A DNA stretch of 5,816 nucleotides from CAYNTC01 sp964432925 (GCA_964432925.1 CAYSPM010000152.1:1-5816); one strand, 5' to 3'. Positions 1 through 5,387 are shown, counted from the stretch's first letter. Program-made: numbers and translations. The notes: generated from the letters alone by a model not told the origin.

Positions 1-84
1 TAGCCGAGGTGGGATTCGAACCCACACGCCCTTTTCGGGCAGGGGATTTTAAGTCCCCAGCGTCTGCCATTCCGCCACTCGGCC
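1..84 (-). tRNA. tRNA-Leu (anticodon UAA)
   Basis: Read on the minus strand this folds as a class II tRNA. The acceptor GGCCGAG (78-84) pairs with CTCGGCT (2-8), with one terminal G-U pair, followed by discriminator A at position 1. The anticodon stem GGGGA/TCCCC encloses loop CTTAAAA, which gives anticodon UAA (plus positions 49-51). A long variable arm (TGCCC, GAAA loop, GGGC) follows, and the T arm is GTGGG-TTCGAAT-CCCAC. The long variable arm, the D-arm text TGGCGGAATGG and discriminator A are typical of leucine tRNAs, here decoding UUA/UUG. Any encoded CCA would lie beyond the left edge. It is on the same strand as the TPR gene, whose stop codon lies 190 bp upstream of it in transcription order; I found no clear separate promoter in that gap. 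Confidence 0.96.
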
Positions 85-274
85 CGGCTCAATACGTTAC
101 TGTAATTGGCCAAATTTTGCAAATTGTTTCACCTAAGGGCCGCAAACTGCATCTGCAGCTTCTATAACCGGTTTGGCCTAACTTCTTTTTTACACTCGGC
201 TTGAAGATTTTTGTTCAGGGATTTTTATCGGCTTTTCTGAAAAGTGCTATCACAAAAGGCGGGAGGGCAAAGAC
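85..274. other. Gap between TPR gene stop and tRNA-Leu
   Basis: This stretch shows no supported gene. It contains only short palindromes, such as CTGCA-TC-TGCAG at 147-158 and TTGGCCAA near 108, and no hairpin followed by a T-run on the minus strand. The end of the TPR transcript and the start of the tRNA transcript therefore cannot be placed from sequence. Confidence 0.5.
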
Positions 275-1651
275 TTATCGGCGTAATCTTCTTAGAAATG
301 ACCACGGACTGAATCGCGATAATAAAGCCGCAATGTACTCTATAGCTTGGGCGATCTGGATACTGCGTTGCAGGCTTCTTATTTGCGGATCATCGCTTGA
401 TAAGCTGCTTGCTTTGGTTATCCTTTCAGTGGCGCTGGAGAATTTACCCATCATCAGATAGACATAGGCTGAATCTCGCAGGGCTTCGATATGTTCGCCG
501 TTCAGATCAAGCGTGTGCCTGAAGAATTCTGCAGCGTCACTAAACCGGCCCTTCTCGATACTAATAAGCCCCAGGTAATAGTGGGCATCGGGATTTGTAC
601 AGTCAATATCTAAAGCTCTGAGCAGGCAGTGCGTTGCAAGATCAGTCTCGCCGATCGTTAGGAACATTGAGCCTATGGACACTAAAGTACCTGTATCTTC
701 GGGGTTGAGCTTCAGTTCAGCAATTAAATAGGCCTTTACCTTTATTTCCTGGTCTTGCATTAGTGCGTACTGAGCCAATCTGTAACGAGGACCACGCAGT
801 TTACCGTCTTCTTGGATTGCCTGATTAAATAGCTTGGCCGCGCACTCGTAGTCACCGCAATTAAAAGCAATCTCTCCCAGGTGAAGCAGGGCGGTCGGAA
901 AACCAGGTTTCAGTTCGAGTATCCTGTTGAATTTTTCCTTTGCGGATTCGGTATCACCAAGCTCGAGCAAAAATAGAGCAAAATCAAGAATGACATCCAC
1001 ATCGCCCGGACTGACGCGGAGCTCAGCCAGGAATTGCTCGCGGGCACGCTCGTTTTCGCCGTTGGACCAATAGGCTTGAGCGATTCGATAATTTATTTGC
1101 GGATGGCTTGGCTCAATTTCCGCTGTTCGTTGCCAACAACGAATGGCTTTTCTATACTCCCCACGAGCAAAAAGGCTATTGCCAATGTTGTAGTAGCACA
1201 GCGCACAATATGGATTTATCTGCTGGGCGAGGTAGAACATCTGTTCGGCCAAATCGTGCAGGCCCATTTCCGTGTAGGTAATTATACGATTGCAGTAACA
1301 AGGCTCAAATTGGGAGTCGAGTTCTTGAATATACTCAAACGTTTCAATTGCCCGATCATAATACCCAATACGCGTATAATCGATAGCAAGTGAGTTCAAT
1401 ATCTCTAAATCATCGGGATTCAGTTGCAACGCAATCTCGTATTCTTTTATCGCATCATCGAACCGGTTCATAGAATCCAGAGTCAAGGCCTTGTCGAAAT
1501 GCCATGCACTATTGGCGGGATTTATCTCAAGAGCTCCGTCGAGTTCTTCGAGTGCCTGTGGCATTTTGCCATCTTCGTATAGCTCAAATGCCTCGTGGGC
1601 TTTACTCTCGGCGTTGTCGTATGAATTGAAATCCGTACCTTCAAAAAGCAT
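275..1651 (-). CDS. Tetratricopeptide repeat protein, 12 TPR units
   Basis: This 458-residue protein consists almost entirely of tetratricopeptide repeats. Helix-turn-helix units with the usual G/A/A/P pattern run from about residue 13 to 420. The unit-ending Pro, or its equivalent, recurs near 45, 79, 113, 147, 181, 215, 249, 283, 317, 351, 385 and 419. That is an unbroken 34-residue register of twelve units, which predicts one continuous superhelical scaffold. There is no signal peptide, membrane segment or fused catalytic domain, so it is probably cytoplasmic. The short C-terminal tail (about 446-458) is basic and aromatic, ending RRLRR. The start ATG is preceded by AAGGTGAGG at a suitable distance, which supports it. 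TPR arrays bind protein partners, but the partner and pathway cannot be named from sequence. It is divergent from ribH, so shared function is not implied. Confidence 0.9.
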   Translation of the reverse strand: MLFEGTDFNSYDNAESKAHEAFELYEDGKMPQALEELDGALEINPANSAWHFDKALTLDSMNRFDDAIKEYEIALQLNPDDLEILNSLAIDYTRIGYYDRAIETFEYIQELDSQFEPCYCNRIITYTEMGLHDLAEQMFYLAQQINPYCALCYYNIGNSLFARGEYRKAIRCWQRTAEIEPSHPQINYRIAQAYWSNGENERAREQFLAELRVSPGDVDVILDFALFLLELGDTESAKEKFNRILELKPGFPTALLHLGEIAFNCGDYECAAKLFNQAIQEDGKLRGPRYRLAQYALMQDQEIKVKAYLIAELKLNPEDTGTLVSIGSMFLTIGETDLATHCLLRALDIDCTNPDAHYYLGLISIEKGRFSDAAEFFRHTLDLNGEHIEALRDSAYVYLMMGKFSSATERITKASSLSSDDPQIRSLQRSIQIAQAIEYIAALLSRFSPWSFLRRLRR

Positions 1652-1667
1652 AGTCGTACCTCACCTT

Positions 1668-1690
1668 GCTTGGTTGCTTTGCAACCCAGC
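1668..1690 (-). promoter_or_regulatory. Stem-loop in the TPR gene 5' leader, just before the SD
   Basis: GGTTGC (1672-1677), a TTT loop and GCAACC (1681-1686) form a perfect 6-bp stem. It extends by three further pairs (GCT/AGC) across one mismatch. On the minus strand it ends only a few bases before the Shine-Dalgarno AAGGTGAGG of the TPR gene. It could stabilise the mRNA or tune translation initiation. There is no T-run, so it is not an intrinsic terminator. The structure is seen in the sequence; the role is inferred. Confidence 0.4.
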
Positions 1691-1873
1691 TAACCCAACG
1701 GTGTTATCGCCAACAAAGTACCGTTGCCTTAGTGACTTCTTCTCGGTAGCAAGGCTTTTTGCCGACAGAGAAATCAAGCCGACGGTTTATCTATAAGCTC
1801 TTAAATAGGCGCACGTTAGCTCGACAGGGCAAGCTGACTCATCTTGTAACTACAACACAAGTTGGTGTTTTTC

Positions 1874-1902
1874 TGGAAAGCTCTCGGTGATAGTCTTATA
1901 AT
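1874..1902 (+). promoter_or_regulatory. Candidate sigma70-type promoter for ribH
   Basis: A perfect TATAAT (-10) lies at 1897-1902. A 17-bp spacer separates it from TGGAAA (1874-1879), which matches four of six positions of TTGACA. The start of transcription would fall near 1909, giving a leader of roughly 80 nt before the ribH start codon. The -10 is strong and the -35 is weak. The element is plausible but rests on motif reading only. Confidence 0.45.
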
Positions 1903-1926
1903 GTTAGGACACTTGTGTATCGTAAA

Positions 1927-1966
1927 TGTGCGCTAGGCACAGACTTAACCGCGAATAGCCATTCGT
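1927..1966 (+). promoter_or_regulatory. Two small hairpins in the ribH leader
   Basis: TGTGC-GCTAG-GCACA (1927-1941) and GCGAAT-AGCC-ATTCGT (1951-1966, one terminal G-U pair) form two consecutive short stem-loops. They lie between the candidate promoter and the ribosome site GGAG of ribH. They are too small and lack the conserved elements of an FMN riboswitch. They may be incidental or a modest leader structure. Confidence 0.25.
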
Positions 1967-1991
1967 AATTGTGGCTTTGGAGAAGTAAAAC

Positions 1992-2456
1992 ATGATCAAG
2001 CAAATAAAAGGGCAGGTAACAGTCGGTAAAGGCAATTATGCTATCGTAGTAAGCAGGTTCAATGAATTCATAACATCCAAACTTCTTGCTGGTGCTATAG
2101 ATTGTTTGCAACGCCACGGCGCGACCGATCAGCAGATATTTGTCGTTTGGGTGCCCGGTGCCTGTGAGTCAACACAAGCCTGCAAAAAGCTCGCCGTCAG
2201 TGGCAAATACGTCGCAGTAATTTGCCTGGGCGCGGTCATAAGAGGCGGAACCACCCACTACGAGGCCGTTTGGCAACAAGTGGTTCGTGGTATAGGACAG
2301 ATAAACTACGATTCAGACGTGCCGGTTGTATTTGGCGTGCTGACCTGCGAAACGCTTGAGCAGGCAATAGAAAGAGCCGGAACTAAGATGGGTAACGCCG
2401 GAGCTGACGCTGCGACGACTGCTATGGAAATGACCAGCGTTATGCAACAGATTTAG
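1992..2456 (+). CDS. ribH: 6,7-dimethyl-8-ribityllumazine synthase
   Basis: Lumazine synthase catalyses the penultimate step of riboflavin synthesis. It condenses 5-amino-6-ribitylamino-uracil with 3,4-dihydroxy-2-butanone 4-phosphate in the cytoplasm, usually within a pentameric or icosahedral assembly. At 154 residues it has normal family length. Visible signatures are SRFNEFIT (21-28, with the substrate-stacking Phe23), VPGACE (54-59), CLGAVIRGGTTHYEAV (78-93, with the catalytic His89), GVLTCETLEQAIERAG (115-130) and the Arg128/Lys132 phosphate-binding region. Two positions are slightly unusual: VPGACES replaces the common VPGAFEIP, and IRGG replaces IRGAT or IRGET. The ATG has GGAG about nine bases upstream. 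Other riboflavin genes are absent from the window. nusB follows 137 bp downstream, a common pairing in bacteria. Confidence 0.97.
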   Translation: MIKQIKGQVTVGKGNYAIVVSRFNEFITSKLLAGAIDCLQRHGATDQQIFVVWVPGACESTQACKKLAVSGKYVAVICLGAVIRGGTTHYEAVWQQVVRGIGQINYDSDVPVVFGVLTCETLEQAIERAGTKMGNAGADAATTAMEMTSVMQQI

Positions 2457-2464
2457 CTTCAAAG

Positions 2465-2497
2465 TACAATGCTTAGTAACGTAAGGTAAGCATTGTA
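2465..2497 (+). terminator. 11-bp stem-loop after ribH, possible transcript end
   Basis: TACAATGCTTA (2465-2475) and TAAGCATTGTA (2487-2497) form a perfect 11-bp stem with an 11-nt loop, starting nine bases after the ribH stop codon. No U-tract follows (AAAAG instead), so it is not a standard intrinsic terminator. It could be a 3'-end stabiliser, a processing site or a weak terminator that separates ribH from nusB. The hairpin itself is clear; the function is uncertain. Confidence 0.4.
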
Positions 2498-2501
2498 AAA
2501 G

Positions 2502-2570
2502 TTAGGCAAACTTTAGCCCATAAGACCTGTGAAGAAATATTTGATTTTGGTGGGGCAAGCCCCACCCTAC
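2502..2570 (+). repeat. Composite repeat, copy A (ribH-nusB gap)
   Basis: This copy has two modules. The first (2502-2518) joins TTAGG directly to CAAACTTTAGCC. The second (2549-2570) is the palindrome GGTGGGGC-AA-GCCCCACC followed by CTAC. Both modules recur in the same order and orientation at 3033-3147 beyond nusB. The second module is a compact hairpin with a 7-bp stem and CAAG tetraloop. It ends only 23 bases before the nusB start codon and has no following T-run. GGTGGGGC/GCCCCACC palindromes resemble dispersed intergenic repeats of many bacteria; that comparison is from memory. Confidence 0.6.
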
Positions 2571-2593
2571 TTAAGCACAAACTTGTAGGCCGG

Positions 2594-3019
2594 ATGCAAG
2601 TGGACAAAAGGACTAAGGCCAGAGAACTGGCAATGCAAGCTTTGTATCAGCTTAATGTCCAGGGGTCTGAATTGCTTGAACGCTTATATGACGATTTCTT
2701 AGTGGAGGCAGAAAAAAACGATTTTGTGCGCAAATTGGCTTTTGACTGGACAAGGGAAGCCTGGGAAAACATACAACAGTGCGACAAACTAATTACTGAT
2801 TCGACTATAAGATGGCAGTTCTCGAGGTTGTCACCTGTTGACAAAAGCATCTTGAGATTGGCGGTCTATCAATTGAAATTCTGTCCTGATATTCCGCCGA
2901 AGGTTGTAATAAACGAAGCCATCGAGCTTGCCAAGAAGTTCAGTACCGAAAAGTCAGGGTCTTTTGTTAACGGCGTACTCGACGCTGTCTTAAAGAAACT
3001 CGAAAATCGTGCCTTGTGA
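2594..3019 (+). CDS. nusB: Transcription antitermination factor NusB
   Basis: NusB binds boxA RNA together with S10 (NusE) in the antitermination complex that supports rRNA transcription. The 141-residue length is typical. The N-terminal basic segment KRTKARELAMQALYQ (5-19) corresponds to the RNA-binding arm. The conserved C-terminal helices are seen as LSPVDKSILRLAVYQL (79-94), DIPPKVVINEAIELAKKF (98-115) and SGSFVNGVLDAVL (121-133). The start codon lacks a good Shine-Dalgarno; only a weak AGGCCGG precedes it. It was chosen because it places the basic arm at the N-terminus as in the family. The gene is bracketed by two copies of a composite repeat. It could be read through from ribH or have its own promoter, but no clear one is visible. 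Confidence 0.95.
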   Translation: MQVDKRTKARELAMQALYQLNVQGSELLERLYDDFLVEAEKNDFVRKLAFDWTREAWENIQQCDKLITDSTIRWQFSRLSPVDKSILRLAVYQLKFCPDIPPKVVINEAIELAKKFSTEKSGSFVNGVLDAVLKKLENRAL

Positions 3020-3032
3020 AATGCGCAGAGGC

Positions 3033-3147
3033 TTAGGTGGGCATCCCTTTGGGACAAGCTTTAGCCTAACAAATAAAAAAATATAAAATTTAGGTGGGGC
3101 ACTCGTCTTGGTGAAGGCCAGGCCGGAGTTGGAAGCCCCACCCTACT
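3033..3147 (+). repeat. Composite repeat, copy B (nusB-parA gap)
   Basis: The same two modules as at 2502-2570 occur here, but with their centres filled. The first is TTAGG (3033-3037), then 17 bases including TCCC-TTT-GGGA, then CAAGCTTTAGCC (3055-3066). The second is GGTGGGGC (3093-3100), a 34-nt centre, then GCCCCACC (3135-3142) and CTACT. The 34-nt centre contains ACTC/GAGT (3101-3104 with 3126-3129), allowing a nested stem. An AT-rich linker joins the modules. Direct orientation relative to copy A is clear. Confidence 0.6.
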
Positions 3148-3174
3148 AAACCGGACAAAGCCGACAATAAATTA

Positions 3175-3210
3175 ATTAATTGCCGTGTAAACAACCGACT
3201 TATTAATTGC
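3175..3210 (+). repeat. Pair of 9-nt direct repeats ahead of parA
   Basis: ATTAATTGC occurs at 3175-3183 and again at 3202-3210, with a 27-bp period, in an AT-rich tract upstream of parA. The spacing is about two and a half helical turns. It may be a binding site for a regulator of parA or part of a promoter region, but it may be chance in AT-rich DNA. No confident -35/-10 pair was found here. Confidence 0.25.
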
Positions 3211-3253
3211 TTAACTGCATTGGAAAAATACGCATAGCTAATAAGCTGCAAAA

Positions 3254-4162
3254 ATGAGAAGGATTGCAGTATTAAACCAAAAGGGAGGTGTGGGCAAGAC
3301 CACAACAGCGGTCAATACAGCCGCTGCTCTTGCCGCTATGGGGTCAAAGGTCGTCGTTATCGATCTGGACCCGCAGGCACATCTGACGATACACCTCGGA
3401 CTTGAGCCGCAAATCACAACGTCCGGCTCGTACGAGGTTCTGACCCAGTCAGCCAAGTTCGAAGAAGAAATCATGCTGGTGCGTCCCAATCTTTGGCTCT
3501 TGCCTGCAAACATTAATCTGGTCGGTGCGGAAGGTGAGCTTGTCAGTTTTGTTGGCAGGGAAACGATTCTCCGCGAAGCTATTGAGCCAACCCAGGATAA
3601 ATTCGATTACTTTTTTATCGACTGTCCGCCTTCGCTTGGCTTGTTGACCTTGAATGCCCTTGCCGCCGCCGAGGAGGTTCTGATACCTTTGCAGCCGCAT
3701 TTTCTCGCTCTACAGGGCTTTGGAAAACTGCTGCAAACGATCGACCTGGTCAATAGAAGAATAAATCCAGGCCTAAAAGTCGGTGGGATCCTATTGTGTA
3801 TGTTCGATAGCAGAGCTTCACTGCCAAACGAGGTCAAAGCCGACATTGAGAGATTTCTTGATAACGCGCGTGGCACAAACAGCGCCTGGGCGCAAGCCCG
3901 AATTCTGCCAACGGTCATTCGAAGAAATATCAAGCTCGCTGAAGCACCGAGTTATGGCAAAACGATTTTTGAATATGAGCAAAATTGCCACGGAGCAGAG
4001 GACTACAGAAAGGTTGCCCAGTTTATTTACAATACTGATAGGGCTACAGCATTTCCTGAACAGCCTGAACCTGCTATTGAAATCAAAGAGATTTCCCATT
4101 CCCAACCTGATTCTCAGATACCCACCCCTGATATTACAGAAGCCAAGCCCATTCAAGACTAG
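3254..4162 (+). CDS. ParA/Soj-family ATPase
   Basis: This 302-residue protein is a ParA-type deviant Walker ATPase, a family that forms ATP-dependent DNA-bound dimers to position chromosomes, plasmids or protein cargos. The deviant Walker A KGGVGKTT is at 10-17, with signature Lys10 and catalytic-site Lys15. The A' motif IDLDPQA is at 36-42, the Walker B FFIDCPPSLG at 120-129, and IPLQPHFLALQG at 144-155. The DNA-binding/switch segment IRRNIKLAEAPSYGKT is at 222-237. The usual ParA C-terminus is followed by a Pro/Ile/Glu-rich, probably disordered tail from about 264 to 302. No N-terminal helix-turn-helix is present, so it is the short chromosomal (Soj-like) type. No parB gene lies next to it. 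The Shine-Dalgarno is weak. Whether it segregates DNA or another cargo cannot be decided. Confidence 0.93.
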   Translation: MRRIAVLNQKGGVGKTTTAVNTAAALAAMGSKVVVIDLDPQAHLTIHLGLEPQITTSGSYEVLTQSAKFEEEIMLVRPNLWLLPANINLVGAEGELVSFVGRETILREAIEPTQDKFDYFFIDCPPSLGLLTLNALAAAEEVLIPLQPHFLALQGFGKLLQTIDLVNRRINPGLKVGGILLCMFDSRASLPNEVKADIERFLDNARGTNSAWAQARILPTVIRRNIKLAEAPSYGKTIFEYEQNCHGAEDYRKVAQFIYNTDRATAFPEQPEPAIEIKEISHSQPDSQIPTPDITEAKPIQD

Positions 4163-4306
4163 GCCTCGTTTGATCATCGATAATCTGTCTATATCCTTGT
4201 CGTATTTTTTAGATGTCCGTACAGAATCCGGGCAAATAGAACAGGCGTTGGCTGGGCTATTTATTTAGTTCTTCTTCGCAAAGCCGAAAATTTGTGTTAG
4301 CCACCG

Positions 4307-4335
4307 TTGACAAGGAAGGTTTTCTGCTCTATTAT
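4307..4335 (+). promoter_or_regulatory. Near-consensus sigma70 promoter ahead of kdsB
   Basis: A perfect TTGACA (-35, 4307-4312) is separated by exactly 17 bp from TATTAT (-10, 4330-4335), which matches five of six consensus bases. Transcription should begin near 4342, leaving a leader of about 115 nt before the kdsB GTG. This is the best promoter in the window. It suggests kdsB is transcribed independently of parA. The assignment rests on motif match only. Confidence 0.65.
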
Positions 4336-4358
4336 AAAGGCCCAGTTGAAGTAAGGCT

Positions 4359-4391
4359 GTTGTGCGTTTCTGCCGCAACGAGTTTTCCTTT
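4359..4391 (+). promoter_or_regulatory. Bulged hairpin plus T-rich tract in the kdsB leader
   Basis: GTTG-T-GCG (4359-4366) can pair with CGCAAC (4374-4379) around a 7-nt loop, leaving one bulged T. The T-rich run TTTTCCTTT (4383-4391) follows three bases later. This lies about 20-50 nt after the predicted start of the strong promoter. It could act as a weak terminator or attenuator, or mark the end of a short leader RNA. The stem is short and imperfect, so confidence is low. Confidence 0.25.
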
Positions 4392-4455
4392 CACATTCAG
4401 GATTGGCGATTTGCGCAGTGAGAGAAGCTTTGCTGGCACAAAGGTATAATCGAGA

Positions 4456-5331
4456 GTGAAAATTGTAGTTTTTATTCCTGCTCGTTATGGTTCTACACGA
4501 TTCGCCGGTAAAGTTCTCGCCAAAGACACGGGCAAATACCTCATCCAGCATACCTACGAACAGGCCTGCCAGGCCAGGCTGCCTGAGAAAGTAATAATCG
4601 CAGCGGACGATGAGAGAATTATTGCGGCCGCTGAAAGCTTCGGCGCCCAGTGTATCCTGACCTCGCCTGAGCACAAAAGCGGCACCGATCGCATCGCCGA
4701 AGCTTTAAAAAAAATAGCGGACAGCGTAGAGCGGATAGGAAAAGTAAGCTCTGAACGCTATCCGCCTGTCCTGAGCGAAGTCGAAGGGCTGAACGCTGAC
4801 GATATCGTTGTGAACGTCCAAGCCGACGAGCCCGAAATAGACCCTGCTAACATAGATCTCATCGCCCAACTTTTAATTAATAATCCCGATTATCCGATGG
4901 CAACTTTAGCTGCTTCTTTTGAAACGTTAGAGCAAATCAGCGACCCAAACATTGTAAAAGTCGTAGTAGCGTGGAGCGTACAGCGTGGAGCGGATAGCAG
5001 AAAACTCAAAACTCAAAACTTAAAACTCAAAACTGATTGCGGCATCGCAATTTACTTCTCCCGTGCGCCGATTCCTTATGACAGGGAAAAATCCGGCATA
5101 GGAAATATCCGACAATATCTACGACACGTTGGCATTTATGCATATCGGAAGGATTTTCTAACCAAGATAACTGCCCTGCCACAGACGCCGCTGGAAAAAA
5201 TCGAAAAGCTTGAGCAACTGCGGGCGATCGAAAACGGCTTTGACATCCTTGTCGGCAAAGTCAAACACACCTGCGATGGCATCGACACACCGCAGCAATA
5301 TGCGGAGTTTGTCAGAAGGTACAAAAAATAG
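4456..5331 (+). CDS. kdsB: 3-deoxy-manno-octulosonate cytidylyltransferase with two in-frame repeat insertions
   Basis: KdsB is cytoplasmic and activates Kdo with CTP to give CMP-Kdo, the donor for the LPS inner core. Family signatures are IPARYGSTRFAGK (7-19, CTP loop), TSPEHKSGTDRIAEA (69-83), DDIVVNVQADEP (115-126, usually QGDEP), NIVKVV (165-170), IYFSRAPIPYDR (199-210), YLRHVGIYAYRKDFL (221-235) and LEKIEKLEQLRAIENG (246-261). At 291 residues it is about 40-45 longer than usual. The excess sits in two segments, about 89-112 and 172-193, that align to nothing in the remembered E. coli protein and are encoded by repeat-like DNA. The reading frame is open throughout. GTG is the only start that fits the conserved N-terminus; AAGG lies about ten bases upstream. 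Activity should be retained if both insertions fall in surface loops. Confidence 0.95.
   Translation: MKIVVFIPARYGSTRFAGKVLAKDTGKYLIQHTYEQACQARLPEKVIIAADDERIIAAAESFGAQCILTSPEHKSGTDRIAEALKKIADSVERIGKVSSERYPPVLSEVEGLNADDIVVNVQADEPEIDPANIDLIAQLLINNPDYPMATLAASFETLEQISDPNIVKVVVAWSVQRGADSRKLKTQNLKLKTDCGIAIYFSRAPIPYDREKSGIGNIRQYLRHVGIYAYRKDFLTKITALPQTPLEKIEKLEQLRAIENGFDILVGKVKHTCDGIDTPQQYAEFVRRYKK
4720..4790 (+). repeat. Repeat-derived insertion 1 inside kdsB
   Basis: This segment encodes about residues 89-112, absent from ordinary KdsB. It opens with ACAGCGTAGAGCGGATAG (4721-4738), continues with an inverted repeat GCGGATAG (4731-4738)/CTATCCGC (4758-4765), and ends with CCTGAGCGAAGTCGAAGG (4770-4787). 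From memory, the last element resembles a dispersed bacterial repeat usually seen between genes. The encoded peptide includes YPPVLSEVEG. Exact boundaries are approximate because the target sequence is unknown. Confidence 0.7.
4968..5034 (+). repeat. Repeat-derived insertion 2 inside kdsB
   Basis: This segment encodes about residues 172-193, between the conserved NIVKVV strand and the IAIYFSRAPIP motif. It begins with AGCGTGGAGCG duplicated at 4968-4978 and 4982-4992. The second copy belongs to ACAGCGTGGAGCGGATAG (4980-4997), which is 17/18 identical to the start of insertion 1. It then passes into a heptanucleotide tandem array. The extra coding length is about 66 nt, preserving the frame. 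Confidence 0.7.
5001..5034 (+). repeat. Heptanucleotide tandem array (AAAACTC)x~5 within kdsB
   Basis: Units AAAACTC, AAAACTC, AAAACTT, AAAACTC and a final AAAACT follow one another without spacing: five copies of a 7-mer with one substitution and a truncated last unit. The array lies in coding sequence and is translated as a KLKTQNLKLKT-like stretch. Because 7 is not a multiple of three, gain or loss of one unit would frameshift kdsB after residue about 190. Only changes of three units keep the frame. Confidence 0.85.
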
Positions 5332-5359
5332 GAGCAGAAATCTAAATAACGAGCACTTT

Positions 5360-5387
5360 TGTCATTCCCGCGCAGGCGGGAATCCAG
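5360..5387 (+). repeat. Palindromic repeat, left copy, abutting the GIY-YIG gene
   Basis: ATTCCCGC (5364-5371), a GCAG loop and GCGGGAAT (5376-5383) form a perfect 8-bp hairpin. It carries the flanks TGTC and CCAG, giving the REP-like core GTCATTCCCGC..GCGGGAATCCA. It lies 28 bp after kdsB and ends five bases before the ATG of the nuclease gene, so its right arm occupies the ribosome-site region. A TTG at 5359 opens in frame through the repeat, but a start there is less likely than the ATG. Confidence 0.85.

Larger units (their letters stand above)
1652..1991. other. Divergent intergenic region between TPR gene and ribH
   Basis: This 340-bp non-coding stretch lies between divergently transcribed genes. 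On the TPR side it holds the leader hairpin (1668-1690). On the ribH side it holds a candidate sigma70 promoter (1874-1902) and two small leader hairpins (1927-1966). The middle (about 1691-1860) shows an imperfect inverted repeat TCGG..CAA/TTGCCGA at about 1743-1765, but no open reading frame with a credible ribosome site. No convincing minus-strand promoter for the TPR gene was found by eye. Confidence 0.6.

Noticed and set aside
1903..1991. FMN riboswitch in the ribH leader
   Set aside because: The leader is only about 80 nt, and the conserved FMN-aptamer elements (AGGGGC-type core and multi-helix junction) are absent; only two tiny hairpins are present.
2549..2575. Intrinsic terminator at the GGTGGGGC palindrome
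   Set aside because: No T-run follows the stem on either strand, and the palindrome recurs at 3093-3142, so it fits a dispersed repeat better.
4163..4300. Terminator after parA
   Set aside because: The only candidate stem (AAATAG/CTATTT around 4236-4264) has a long, poorly paired loop and no strong T-run, so it was not annotated.
4445..4450. TATAAT just before the kdsB GTG as a promoter for a leaderless message
   Set aside because: No -35-like hexamer lies at 16-18 bp upstream, and a much better promoter is at 4307-4335.
4297..4674. Minus-strand reading frame of 125 codons across the kdsB start
   Set aside because: It overlaps the conserved kdsB coding region antisense, shows no recognisable domain and covers the kdsB promoter.
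5001..5034. CRISPR array
   Set aside because: The units are 7 nt and contiguous with no spacers, so this is a simple tandem repeat.
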